NCBI GenBank assembly: GCA_023935145.1
Contig: CM043701.1
Location: 73,206,817 to 73,270,816 of the forward strand
Direction: 5' to 3'
From: Bretschneidera sinensis
Taxonomy: Eukaryota > Streptophyta > Magnoliopsida > Brassicales > Akaniaceae
Length of the DNA stretch: 64,000 nt
The stretch's first letter is position 1. Every line of letters starts with the position of its first letter. Of this stretch, positions 11,265-22,837 are shown piece after piece. The position numbers and the translations under genes are program-made. The notes beneath the pieces were generated by a model. It was not told the origin of the DNA and did not search any database. It saw only the letters and a program-made list of their open reading frames with translations.

Positions 11265-11985
11265 TTGTGAGAGATTTCGAGACTAGATTTGAGATCGGAG
11301 AGGAAAAGATGGTGAGTCTAGAAGATTTATTGAGTGGGTTTGTGTTTAAATGGAGTATTTTGGTCAGTTTTCTCAAGAATTTGAAAATTTTCTAAAGATA
11401 AAAGTGGAAATGGCAAGGTTTTTTTTTTTAATTTGGGTGAAAAATGACATTTTGTAACTAACAGGGTATATATAATATCGCGTTTTCAATCAACTGGGTC
11501 CTTATTCAATCGATTGAATGATTACATACATGGAATATGAAGAATTAGGTATTTTGGTTCAGTCAACTGGATTAAATGGTTCAGTCGACTCAATGGATAG
11601 TAGAAAGTCAATGTCCTATTTAGCTAAGTGTTCAATCGACTATGTTGATTATTCAGTCAACTGTATGAGTTCATTCAATCGACTCGATAAGTGTTAACTC
11701 GACTTAATAGAAGGCAGAAACTCAGGGGTTTTACAAGGGAGGTTATTCAGCCGACTCAAATGATGGTTCAATCGATTGAATCAAGGTTTTTGTAGAAAAA
11801 TTTGAACTCTAGTTCAGAAATATTACAAGCTTAAGTTATTTTAAGGTATTTTTAGTGTGGGAAACATGATATAAGAATTAATGATTTATCACTCAATGAC
11901 ATAGATGTAAATGATGAATGAAAATGCAATCAAACACATTAACATTCAAAGTTTTTCAAGCCCATTAGCATTCTTATTCTACAAA
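11265..11985 (-). other. Element A spacer between pol and env-like gene, with palindrome array
   Basis: Non-coding. Between about 11485 and 11790 it holds about ten variants of TCAATCGATTGA / TCAGTCGACTGA, the same motif as in the LTRs of this element, spaced tens of bases apart. Confidence 0.7.
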
Positions 11986-14940
11986 AACTTTCTTCATTCA
12001 AAGATTTAGTAAGGATATCAGCAATTTGATCTTTTGTAGGAATGAATTCAAGTTTTATATCATTTTTTTAAGCATAATCTCTTATAAAGTGATGTCTAAT
12101 TTCAATGTGTTTGGTTTTAGAATGCTAAATTGGATTTTTGGTAAGATTGATGTACTAGTGTTATCACATAAAATTGTAATATTTTCAAAACACATTTCAT
12201 AGTCTATTAGTTATTGTTTTATACATAAAACTTATGCACAACAACACCAATGACCATATATTCCACTTCGATGGTTGACATAGCACCTAGAAGTTGGCAT
12301 GCACCACTAGTACTTTTTTTATCAATCCCACAACTAGTAAAATCAACATCCGAGTATCCAACTAGCTCAAAAGGTGATTTTCTTAAAAATTATAATTCTA
12401 GATTTTGAGTACCATTCAAATACCTTAAAATTATTTTAATAGTAACAATTTGAGATCCTTAGGATTAGCTTGAAATCTTGCACACATGCATACAGTAAAC
12501 ATTTTACCATGTCTACTACCAGTTAAATATAGCAAAGCTCATTTTATGCTTCTATAATTCTTATTATCTACACATTTACCTCCATCATCCAAGTCAAGCT
12601 TTGTAAAGGTGCTCATGGGTGTGCCAATTGATTTTTAATTCTCTCTTCCAAACCTCTTTAGCAAATCTTTTGTATACTTGCTTTGGTTGATGAAGATCCC
12701 TCCTTTTGTTTGTTTAATTTAAAGTCCACTAAAGTAATTGAGCTCTCCCATCATGCTCATCTCAAACTCACCATGGACTCATTAGAGGCATCAAATATAA
12801 TATCATCAATATATATTTGAACCAGAAGAGTTGTGCTTATGAGTTTTTGTAAAAAGAGTTGTATCTATTTTTCCTCTTGAAAAGTCATTATCAAGCAAAA
12901 AATTACTTAACCTCTCATACCATACTCTAGAAGTTTGCTTCAACTCATAAAGAGAATTAGAAAGCCCACAAACATAGTTTGAAGGTTAGGATATTCAAAG
13001 CTTAGAGATTGTTCTACATAGACCTCTTCTTCAATAAAACTATTCAAAAATGCACACATTTGAAACAATTTAAAATTTTTATAGCATGCAAATGCAAGTA
13101 ACATAATAGTCTAGCTACTGGAGCATAGGTTTCATCAAAATCGATTCCTTCTTCTTGATTATAACCTTTAGCTACAAGTCTAGCCTTATTCCTAGTTACT
13201 ATTCCATTTTCATCAATTTTATTTCTAAATACCCAGTTGGTTCCAATTACGGAATGATCTTTAGGTCTAGGAACTAAAGTCCACACTTTGTTTCTTTCAG
13301 ACTGATTTAACTCTTCTTGCATAACATTTATCCATTTTTTTTTATCATTTTCAGCTTCAACATAAGACTTGGGTTCTACTTGAGATAAATAAGTAAAAAA
13401 AAAATTGCTTATATTTCTAATAGAGGAGTGAGTTTTTACCCCTTGTGAAGGATCACCAAACACTTGATCGATTAGGTGATAATTCACAAACCTCCAATCC
13501 TTAGGTATACCATCTCCTTGTTGACTTGTTGAAGGTTGATCAAGTCTTGGAGAATCTTTCTCTTAAGCCATTTGAGGTTGATTTTCTTTATAATGGGAAT
13601 AGAAGCATCCACTCTTGATATAAAGTCTGCATCAACATCAAGAGAGATTATTCTACTACTAATAGGGATAGTCTCATCAAAGGCAACATGCACGAATTCT
13701 TCAACAACTAGAGTTCTTTTGTTAAAGACTCTATAAGTTTTACTAGAGGCTGAATATCCTAAAAATATCCATTCATAGGTCTTGGAATCAAATTTACCTA
13801 AATCAACTTTATTGTTATTTAGAATGAAGCATTTTTGTTGAGATATTAGGTTCTCTACCTTTCAATAATTCATATGGAGTTTTGTTGAGAATAACCCTAA
13901 TTAAAACTCTATTTAAAATACTATAAGTGTTTATAACTTCCACCTAATAATATTTAGGTAAACTATTTTCACAAAGCATAGTTCTAGAAAATTCCTTTAA
14001 AATTTTATTTTTCCTCTTAACAACACCATTTTGTTGAGTTCTAGAGGCTGAAAAGTTGTGATCAATTGCATTTTCATCACAATATTTTGAAAATTTTTAG
14101 TTTTCAAATTCTTTTCCATGATCACTTCTTATACTTGTAATAAAAAAATGTTTTTTTTTTTCATTTTGAACATTTTTGCAAAAAATTTCAAAACCTTTAT
14201 AAGCTTCATCCTTATAAGCAATAAAAGTAATAAAGGTATATCTAGAATAGTCATCTACAATTACAAGATCATATTGATGGCCACCTAGACTTATAGTGCT
14301 TATTGGACTAAACAAGTCCATATGTAAAAGCTTTAAAGTTCTAGAAGTTGAAATTACATTTTTGGGAAACTCTTGTTTGTTTTCGCATTTGACAAGCATC
14401 ATATACTTTGTCTTTTTTTAAATTTAATTTTTGGAAGATCAATTACTAAATTTTTTCTTTCAATAACTTTGATTAAATCCTTGTTCACATGGCCAAGCTT
14501 TTTATGCCATCGCCATGAATTTTCAGTAAAAGCTTAAAAGCATTTTTCATTTTCTGAAAATAAATTTTTTAAATCAACTAGGTATACATTTTCATGTCTT
14601 TGGCCAACAAACTTGATCTTGTTACTCCTGATGTATATTATAAGACAATAAATGATTCAAATACTACTTTGTTGCCTTTATCATGCAATTAGGCTTAAGG
14701 TCTTGCACAAATAGTACATTATCAAGGGTTGAGAAATTTTTACCCACTTTACCATGTTCGATGATTTTCATTTTGGTGTCATCTCCAATGGTGATGTGTC
14801 CACCATCCCTTAGAGTCAACTCCTTAAATACACTTCGATCACCGATCATATTCTTCGAGCATCCACTATCAAGGTACCAATGGTCACCTTCTTCCTTTGT
14901 GTGGAGTCATACCTACATCACACAATGATATACAATAGAG
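11986..14940 (-). pseudogene. Element A pol remnant: protease, integrase, reverse transcriptase, RNase H
   Basis: Read on the minus strand. 14664-14849 follows a protease-type stretch and contains MIGDRSVFKELTLRDGG. 14097-14402 is the integrase core start (HMDLFSPI, DLVIVDDYSRYTFI, SIRSDHGKEFEN; the first two catalytic acidic residues are visible). 13044-13487 is the reverse-transcriptase start ([47 protein letters not shown]). The catalytic box survives as YIDDIIF at about 12790-12825. RNase H is seen at 12000-12400 (DFTSCGIDKKSTSGACQ, STIEVEYM). Frames shift several times and stops are frequent, so the enzyme set is dead. Order and motifs are Copia (integrase before RT). Confidence 0.85.
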
Positions 14941-15693
14941 CTCTTAGGTACCCAAAATTTATTGGGTCCTTTTGCGTTAGTCCTAGAAAATACGGATCCT
15001 TTTAAGACCCATACTTTCTTAACATTATAAGGTGCTCCATAATCATAGACATTTGGATGATGTGTTTTCCTAGGATTATAAACATATAAGTTTCTAGGAT
15101 GTTTTGAGTATGCATATCTATCATTCCTTGGATGAGCATTCCTAGTATACATGTTTCTAACATAAGAGTGCATATATGTTATCTCTAGGATATGAATGAT
15201 AGTTATATCAAGGATATGCATTCCTAGCATGAGCATTTGTTGAATATGTATTTCTAGCATTTGCATTTCTAGGATCAGCATATATATGAGCATAAGTATT
15301 TTGATGATGTTTACTCCTAGCATTAGTATGTGAATTTCTAGCAAAGGAATTGTCATTTGAATTCTTAGGCATACTAGCATTTTTAAATGAGCATTTTAAC
15401 ATTTCTAGGAGCCTTAGAAGTGGATGGTTCATCCACACATATTGTTTTCATCAAAATAGTTTCGTTTGTTTTTTGTTTGCCCGATGGAGAATAACCTAAG
15501 TCAGATTTTTCTCCACTTATTCTTTGACAAGCTAACACTTCATCTAGATTTTCTTTTCCACTAACAAACCTAGATATAATGTTATTTAACTCCATCACTT
15601 TCTTTTTCAAATCAGAATTTTCACTTTTCAAGGACTCAAGTGATGAGTTATTGAGCACTAAAAAAAGTTTTTCTTTTTCTTCTTTTAGAGTTT
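14941..15693 (-). pseudogene. Element A gag, C-terminal part
   Basis: 15383-15693 continues the gag frame broken by element C. It is charged and heptad-like (LKSENSDLKKKVMELNNIISRF), probably a coiled coil, then reaches VDEPSTSKAPRNVK. Next comes a low-complexity segment in which ARN/RNA-Y units repeat (15150-15330), then KKVWVLKGSVF...GPNKFWVPK, which in related elements joins gag to protease. At least one frameshift separates these blocks. The N-terminal part is at 21633-22823. Confidence 0.75.
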
Positions 15694-17022
15694 TGATGAG
15701 TGCCAAATATTGCATATCTTAGCCCCTTAATTTACATTTTTTAGCTTAGGAATTTGTTACTTTGAGTTGTTTTTTCTTTGTTGTATAGGTTTAAAGCACT
15801 TGGAAAGGAGTTTCACTAAATTGCCAGAATTGCCCGTACAGATCAGTCATTTTATGGATTAAACTGTATTGATTCAGAAAGAACCAGGAGATGAGCCATA
15901 TATTCTTAGAAAGATCTATATGTCTATTTTCTGGGGAATTTTACGGCTCGTAAATATGCTTTTTCTAGAGAAAGTTATGGCAGTTTTAGTAGACAAAGGT
16001 TAGGCTATGCAGGATTTCAGCAAGGGCAGAAGTTTTAAAGGGCATGCGAAGGCTTAAATCCCACATCCCACATCGGTTGGAAACACATTTCTATATCCCA
16101 CATCGGATTGGAAACACATTGAACTCATGGAGTCCCCTTATAAAAGCTCCATTTTACTTCATCAAATGGGTGTGTGCAATCTCTAAGGCTTTGCTACCAA
16201 ACAGAGTGCAGTATGAAGGACTTTGCTACCACTCGGAGCAATCTGGAGGGCTTTTGGGAGCAATCTGGGGAATCTCCACTACCAAGTAGGGATGCTCATG
16301 AAGAGTTCAAATTTTCCCTTGAGATTTTTGTTGTCCATTATATTTATGGGTAACTAAATTCTCAAGTGGGGCTAGGGATGAACTTGCACAATTGACAGTA
16401 TTTTTGTTTATTTTTAATTTATGTATTTGATCTTTAATTATTAAAAATCTTTTGTTTTATTATTCGCAATTTATTTATGATGTTTTCTTTTTTGAATAGT
16501 CATAGAGTTTATTTTGTTTATGGATTCAGTCATGCTTTTTCTATTGAATGGATTAGCTCTTTGATTATGCTGGGATAAATTATTTATCTATATTGATTTA
16601 GTTCTTTGCTGCGATATCGTTTCCTAAGTATATTGTCGTCATTGGATTTTCTCAATAGTGATAATAATTTACGTATTTTAAAAGTGGTGAATGATATTTC
16701 AAAGGGTTACATTTGGTTTAATCTTAGTTCATAAATCTACACCTTCCAATTGGGAATTTTGGAATTGAGTTCCCAATTGAGTTATTCAATGAATTAAGAA
16801 TAATTAAAATACCATATTTGTGCAAAGGATTCCTGATGTTTTACTGTTTCACTTTACTTTGTTTTAAATTTGCATTTACAATCAATCTTTGTTCTCTATT
16901 AATCACTTGATATTTTTCTTTAGTTTCTTTGTACCTTCTACTATTCTTTTAATTTGTCTCCTTGTGGAATCGACACCCCAAAGCTGTGCTACAACTATCG
17001 CGTTATTCTTTGGGCGTAATCA
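15694..17022 (+). repeat. Element C 5' LTR
   Basis: 1329 bp, TGATGAGTGCCAAATATTGC to GCGTAATCA. It aligns with 20340-21632 along its full length with small differences and a few indels (for example about 16 extra bases 'ttgagttcccaattga' around 16760-16780 that are missing from the other copy). Confidence 0.93.
16065..16146 (+). promoter_or_regulatory. Element C 5' LTR promoter: two USE-like boxes and TATA
   Basis: ATCCCACATCG occurs at 16065-16075 and 16095-16105, exact matches to the plant snRNA upstream sequence element (RTCCCACATCG). TATAAAAG is at 16139-16146. The gap from the second box to TATA is 33 bp, the spacing of RNA polymerase II snRNA promoters in plants. Being a working promoter is inference. 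Confidence 0.6.
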
Positions 17023-17237
17023 AATTTTGGTGCTATTGCCGGGGAGACGGTAGAAGAATTGCTAGATAGTTTTTCTTTTCATCAGTTTGTAAAGGCGGTA
17101 ACTTCGTTCCTTCTTTTAGCTTGCTGCATTATTTTTTTATTTTTATCCTTCTTTCTTTTTATAGTATGTTTTTTTATTACTTGGTGACCTTGCATGCCCA
17201 GATATAGAGACGTTTTAGGTGGATTTGCTTGTAACCT
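17023..17237 (+). other. Element C primer-site region and 5' leader
   Basis: Starts AATTTTGGTGCTATTGCCGG right after the LTR, a diverged form of the motif at the same place in elements B and D. The rest is an untranslated pyrimidine-rich leader before gag. Confidence 0.7.
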
Positions 17238-18833
17238 GTGCTAGAGCCAGAACCAAACTTTTTAGATCCTTTATTTGACAATCCATCTAGTCTTGAAGAA
17301 ATGAGTGAACACGGAGATCAACCCACTAGGACCCTTCAGGATTACCTCCACCCTACACACATAGCCACACCATCATGCATCATGTTTCCAGCTAATACTC
17401 ACCATCTGGATTTTAAAACAGGGATAATACAGTTACTCCCTACATTTCATGGCTTAGAAAATGAAAACCTATATGTGCACATTAGGGAGTTTGAGGAAGT
17501 AGTTGCGACTTTTCATAGTCAAAATGCAACTGATGACATTATGAGACTTAAGTTCTCTCCTTTCTTTTTGAAGGATAGAGCTAAGAGTTGGCTATACTCA
17601 CTGAGACCACGATCTATTGGGTCATGGAATGAGATGACTAAAGTTTTCTTCAATAAATACTTTCCCCAATATAAGACCAACGCTTTAAAAAGATAAATCT
17701 CCACCTTTACACAAAAGGACAGTGAGACTTTGTATCAGTCTTGGGAGAGATTTAAGGAGTTGTTGAGTATGTGTCATCACCATGGGTATGAGAATTGGCA
17801 CTTAGTGAGCTATTTTTATGAGGGACTTACATATAGAGAGTGCCAATTTATGGAGATGATGTATAATGGTGAGTTCTTATAGAAAGATCCTGATGAGGCT
17901 ATAGAATACCTCAATGAGCTTGCTAATAAAGCTCACACTTGGACTGGACCTAGTGCTACTGAAAGCACAAATAGGTCACGACCTGCAGGGAACCCAAATG
18001 GTGGTGAAATTTACCATCTTAGGGAAGAGGATAGCCTAAAGGCTAAGGTCGAGATGCTCACTAAGGAGCTAGATGTGTTAAAGACTAAGGGCTTAAAGCC
18101 AACACACATAGCTAATCATGCAGAGTCTTTTGGACCATGTTTTGTGTGTGGCGGGGTAGATTATCTCACCCAAGAATGTCCCACATTAGCTGAGATGAGA
18201 AGGATGTATGAGGAACAATGTAATGCCTTAGGTATGTACAAGAAGCCTTTTTCACCTTTCTCTGATACCTATAATCCGGGGTGGCGCAATCACCCCAATT
18301 TTAGCTATAAGCTTGAAAACCAGCCGCCTGCACAACCCCCTAGATCATATCCTGCACCATATCATGCACCTGCATCTTCTAAGAGTCCTTTAGAAGACAC
18401 TTTGCAAGCTTTTATTGAGGTACAGGGTAAGATTAACCAAAGATTTGAAGCGTTGATTACGCGGGTTGTTGAAGAAAATAAGGAGATAAAGAGCCAAGTG
18501 TCTAAACTGATGAGCTCTTTGAGTGTGAATGAACGAGGTAAGTTCCCTTCTCAAGCTCAATCCATACCCTATGATCAACACATGGCGCATGTGAATGCCA
18601 TTGTGACACGAAGTGGTAAGTCATTACACATCCCAACAACGAACAAATCAGAGGATATGAAAAAGGGTCAAGATAGTAGTGATGCCGAGCTGCCCAAGGA
18701 ACCTGAGGTGACAAAGAGTTATGTTAAGGTACCATTCCCTCAAGCTTTAAAATCAAGCAAGCGAACTCTGGATTATGGCACTCGGGCATGGCAGCCGAAG
18801 TTTGAGGAGTTGCCTGAGAGAAGTGCAAAATAA
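17238..18833 (+). pseudogene. Element C gag with two in-frame stops
   Basis: About 530 codons in one frame, interrupted by stops at 17694-17696 (after TNALKR) and near 17880. The N-terminal third carries the gag core (YVHIREFEEVVATFHS, FFLKDRAKSWLYSL, VFFNKYFP). The region after the first stop stays in frame and keeps gag similarity (ETLYQSWERFKELL, DEAIEYLNELANKAHTW). A zinc knuckle at about 18140-18182 reads CFVCGGVDYLTQEC: spacing is right but the histidine is replaced by tyrosine. The C-terminus contains NAIVTRSGKSLHI, the segment that precedes protease in full elements, but the frame ends with a stop about 70 codons later and no protease follows. The start at 17238 is the first methionine of the open stretch; the true start could be upstream. 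Confidence 0.85.
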
Positions 18834-20325
18834 ATTCCTTCAAGTGTGGGAGCACCCAAAGTTGAATTGAAGTAGTTGCCAGAGCATCTAACTTATGCTT
18901 ATCTGGGAGAGTAAGACAGTCTGGCTGAAGATGTAAAACTTAGCGCTCACGGGAGGCACCCCACAACATATCCTTTTATTTTTATTATTTTTCATATTTC
19001 TTTTTCTTGTTTATTATTAGTATTCTATTGTTTTTCAGTATTACCTTCGTATTTCTTTTTCAGGGACAAATATAGGCAATAGTTCAAGTTTGAGGGTGTG
19101 CTATAAGCCATGCCAGCCCAACTAGTTCTCCATCTCCCAGGTCAACTCTTTCCATGTTGTTCACACATTTGGGACAATGTATAATTCAAGTTTGGGGGTA
19201 TGGGAGACACATTCACACACACTTTGCCCTAGTTTTTTTATTATTTATTAAAGAGAAGATAAATGCATGCTCATGTTATTTTGATATTTTGGTTGATCTA
19301 AACAAATACTGTGATGTGATGTCATTGGTGAGCTTAAAATCTTGAACACATGATTTGATGATAGAGTTTTAAAATTTTGTTACTTACTTTAGGCATTTGA
19401 GAATTCACATGTTTGATCTAATCTAACACGAGCACATTAGCACAAAATAGTGTGAGGTATGACATGTGAGTTTAATGTGTATGTTTCCATGACTCAACTG
19501 AAACTGGATAACTTATTGGATAAACACTTTGAAAAAAAAATTGCACAAAAAGAGAAAAATGCTCATGATGATCATTAGTAAAATTTTCGCTGAGTAACTA
19601 GACCTCTTGCTTCAGTAAGCAGTGAGTGTTCACGTCCGAATGTGGGAGTAAGCAGTGAGTGTTCACGTCAAAAGGTGGGAATTTTATTCATAATGATCAT
19701 TGAGAAAATTTTCGCTGAGTAACTGGACCTCTTGCCTCAGTAAGCAGTGAATGTTCACGTCAAAAGGTGGAAATTTTGCTTGGTAGTATTAAGGTCAGTT
19801 TAGTTTTGTAGCCTTTTTTACTCGAGCTAGTAAGTCCTTAAGGGTGTCTTTACACCTAATACCCTAAAACCATATGGTTTGGGAGTCATTGACTTAACAC
19901 TCGCTATATGGGTCAATTAGAAAGCTTAAGGGAACTAAACCTAGCAGAGCCTTATAATAAAATAGAGAAGCAAATAAAATTATGCCATCGTTGTTCATTC
20001 TGATGAGAAATTATATGCATATTGAGACATGGAAACATTGCACATTGAAGTTATTTGAAAGCCTTATCTTTATATGCTAATTTACTTTACATTGAATCAG
20101 ACTTGTGATGCCTTAGCCTGCCTTTTGTAAGTAATTAAATTTTAAAATTCCTATTCATTGCGAAGATGAGTTTACATTTTAAGCTTGCTTATGAATTAAT
20201 ATCATGGTTTTGTGTGATGTTTAAATTTTAAGATACCACGAATGATGAACTTATCTTTATGTTCTTTGTTTTTTATTTAGTTTTTTTTATTTTATTTTGT
20301 TTTGCTAAGGGACTAGTAAAATGTA
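18834..20325 (+). other. Element C 3' untranslated region
   Basis: No coding frame. It is homologous to 5418-6700 of element B (inverted). It contains two internal polypurine-like motifs (near 19084 and AAGTTTGGGGGTATGGG near 19189), tandem copies of a unit containing 'agcagtgagtgttcacgtc' (about 19615-19770), and the palindrome AAACCATATGGTTT (about 19868-19881). Confidence 0.78.
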
Positions 20326-20339
20326 AGTTTAGGGGTATT
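20326..20339 (+). other. Element C polypurine tract
   Basis: AGTTTAGGGGTATT directly before the 3' LTR start TGATGAGTG. Confidence 0.72.
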
Positions 20340-21632
20340 TGATGAGTGTCAAATATTGCATATCTTGGCCCCTTAATTTAAATTTGTTAGCTTAGGAATT
20401 TGTTACTTTGGGTTGTTTTTTCGTTGTTTTATAGGTTTAAAGCACTTGGAAAGGAGTTTTACTAAATTGCTAGAATTGCCTGTATAAATCGGTCATTCTT
20501 ACGGATTAAACTGTATTGATTCAGAAAAAACAAGGAGATGAACCATAAATGCTTGGAAAGATCCGGATGTCTATTTTCTGGAGAATTTTACGGCTCATAA
20601 ATATGATTTTTCTAGAGAAAGTTATGGCAGTTTTAGTAGATAAAGGTCAGGCTGTGCGGGATTTCAGCGAGGGCAGAAGTTTTAAAGAGCATGTGAAGGC
20701 TCAAATTCCACATCCCACATCAGTTGGAAACACATTTTTGTATCCCACATCCCACACTGGATTGGAAACACATTGCACTCATGGAGTTCCCCTATAAAAG
20801 CCTCATTTCACTTCATCAAATGGGTGTGTGCAATCTCCAAGGCTTTGCTACCAAACAGTGTGCAATCTGGAGGGCTTTTGGGAGCAATCTGGGGAATCTC
20901 CACTACCAAGCGAAGATGTTCACGAAGAGTTCAAATTTTCCCTTGAGATTTTTGTTGTCCATTATATTTATGGGTAACTAAATTCTCAAGTGGGGCTAGG
21001 GATGAACTTGCACAGTTGACGGTATTTTTGTTTATTTTTAATTTATGTATTTGATCTTTAATTATTAAAACTCTATTATTTTATTATTCGCAATTTAGTA
21101 GTGATGTTTTCTTTTCCGAATAGTCATAGAGTTTATTCTGTTTATGGATTCAATCATGCTTTTTCTATTGAATGGATTAGCTCTTTGATTATGCTGGGAT
21201 CAATTATTTATCTATATTGATTTAGTTCTTTGGTGCAATATCACTTCCTGAGTATATTGTCGTCGTTGGATTTTCTCAATAGTGATAATAATTTATATAT
21301 TTTAAAAGTGGTGAATGATATTTCAAAGGGCTACATTTGGTTTAATCTTCGTTCATAAATCTACACCTTCCAATTGGGAATTTTGGAATTGAGTTATTCA
21401 ATGAATTAAGAATAATTAAAATACCATATTTATGCAAGGGATTCCCGACGCTTTACTGTTTCACTTTACTTTGTTTTAAATTTGCATTTACAATATCTTT
21501 GTTCTCCATTAATCACTTGATATTTTTCTTTAGTTTCTTTGTACCTTCTACTATTCTTTTAATTTGTCTCCCTGTGGAATCGACACCCCAAAGTTGTGCT
21601 ACAACTACCGCGTTATTCTTTGGGCGTAATCA
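20340..21632 (+). repeat. Element C 3' LTR
   Basis: 1293 bp, the second copy of 15694-17022. TATAAAAG is at 20793-20800. The upstream boxes are partly decayed (ATCCCACATCA at 20712-20722, ATCCCACACTG at 20749-20759), but the 33-bp gap to TATA is kept. Confidence 0.93.
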
Positions 21633-22823
21633 AGTTTTCATCTCTTTATAAAGAGATGAAACTTCTTTTTTGAAAGAAACATTTTTTGAATCAAATTTCT
21701 TTAATTCTTTATGCATTTTATTTATAGCCTCAATTAATTCTTCATTATTGTTATTAGAAGAAGAGTTAGTTACCTCATCTTCATCATCGATTTCCATAAA
21801 GCAAAGTGGCAATTTCTTAGTAGTTAATCTTACTATCTAAGACTTCCTCATCATCATCACTCCAAGTTAATGTAGTAGCCACCATTGCTTTCTTCTTTGT
21901 CGAAGGATAATTTTCCTTTATGTGCCCGAGTTTCTTGCAACGATAGCACATAATAGAATCTCTTTTGATGTTGCCTTTTGTGTAAGATTTCTTGCTCTTC
22001 TTCAAGAACTTGTGAAAGCTCTTTGGAATGAGAGTCATGTCTCCATTTTCTTCTTCTTGTTTTTCTTCAACCTTTTTCCTTTTGGTAGCTTTAAGAGCAA
22101 TAAATTTCTTTTTCTTTTCATTTTCAACAATGACGTGATTCATTTCCTCCATTTTATAAGTTAGAAAAAAGCCAAGAATCATTTTAACATCAAGCTTGTC
22201 GAGATCTTTCGCTTCGATAATTGTTGTCTTCTCAGCTTTCCAAGTTGGTGGCAAAGATCTAAGAATTTTCCTTGTCAACTCAAATTTCTCAATGTTCCCA
22301 CCAAAAAGCTTTAAACCATTAATAATACCAATAAAATGAGAATACATTTCAGAGATGGTTTCGATAGGAGACATCTTAAAAGATTCATATTCGGATACTA
22401 GCATATAGATTTTTTTTTTAACTTCACTAGTGCCTTCGTATGTCACTTCAAGTTTGTCCCAAATTTCTTTTGCCGAAACACAAGCTGAAATTTTATTGTA
22501 TTCATTTAAGTCTAAAGCACAATGAAGAATAGTGGTAGCTCTACTATTTAAAGACATTATTCTATAATCCTCATCACCATATTTTGATTTTAGTTTAGGA
22601 AAAGTAGTTTTAGTTTCACTAAATGTCACTCTTTTTGTAGGAATCCTAGGTCCTTTTTCAATGATTCTTCACAAATTATAATCTTGGCCTTCCACAAAAA
22701 TTCTCATTATGTTTTTCCAATAATTATAATTTGTGCCATTGAACAAAGGAGGCCTATTATAAGAGTGACATTCGGTGTAACTATTATTACTCAAAGGATT
22801 TGAAGCCAAATTATGAGAACAGA
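21633..22823 (-). pseudogene. Element A gag, N-terminal part
   Basis: A Copia gag on the minus strand. It begins soon after the primer site with PPLFNGTNYNYWKNIMRIFV, the usual opening of plant Copia gag. A stop replaces the expected tryptophan after EGQDYNL. The 270-codon stretch 21817-22629 follows with AKEIWDKLEVTYEGTSEVK and FELTRKILRSLPPTWKAEK. The zinc knuckle reads CYRCKKLGHIKENYP, with the last cysteine changed to tyrosine. The next segment (21638-21812; DDEDEVTNSSSNNNNEELIEAI...) runs into the AGTTT target site where element C is inserted, and continues at 15693. Confidence 0.85.
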
Positions 22824-22835
22824 GCTCTGATACCA
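22824..22835 (-). other. Element A primer-binding site
   Basis: Minus-strand TGGTATCAGAGC, complementary to the 3' end of plant initiator tRNA-Met, located two bases past the end of the 5' LTR. Confidence 0.9.
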
Positions 22836-22837
22836 AT

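Larger units (their letters stand above)
15694..21632 (+). mobile_element. Element C: gag-only Gypsy (TR-GAG type) retrotransposon
   Basis: A 5939-bp element on the plus strand, flanked by a perfect 5-bp target duplication AGTTT (15689-15693 and 21633-21637). LTRs are 15694-17022 and 20340-21632, starting TGATGAGTG and ending GCGTAATCA. The interior holds one gag gene and a long 3' untranslated region with no protease, reverse transcriptase or integrase. Such gag-only elements are known as TR-GAG and need enzymes in trans. It sits inside gag of element A, so A was already present. Its 3' region and LTR start are related to element B, but the LTR ends are not. C gag has two in-frame stops, so even this protein is no longer made. 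Confidence 0.92.
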
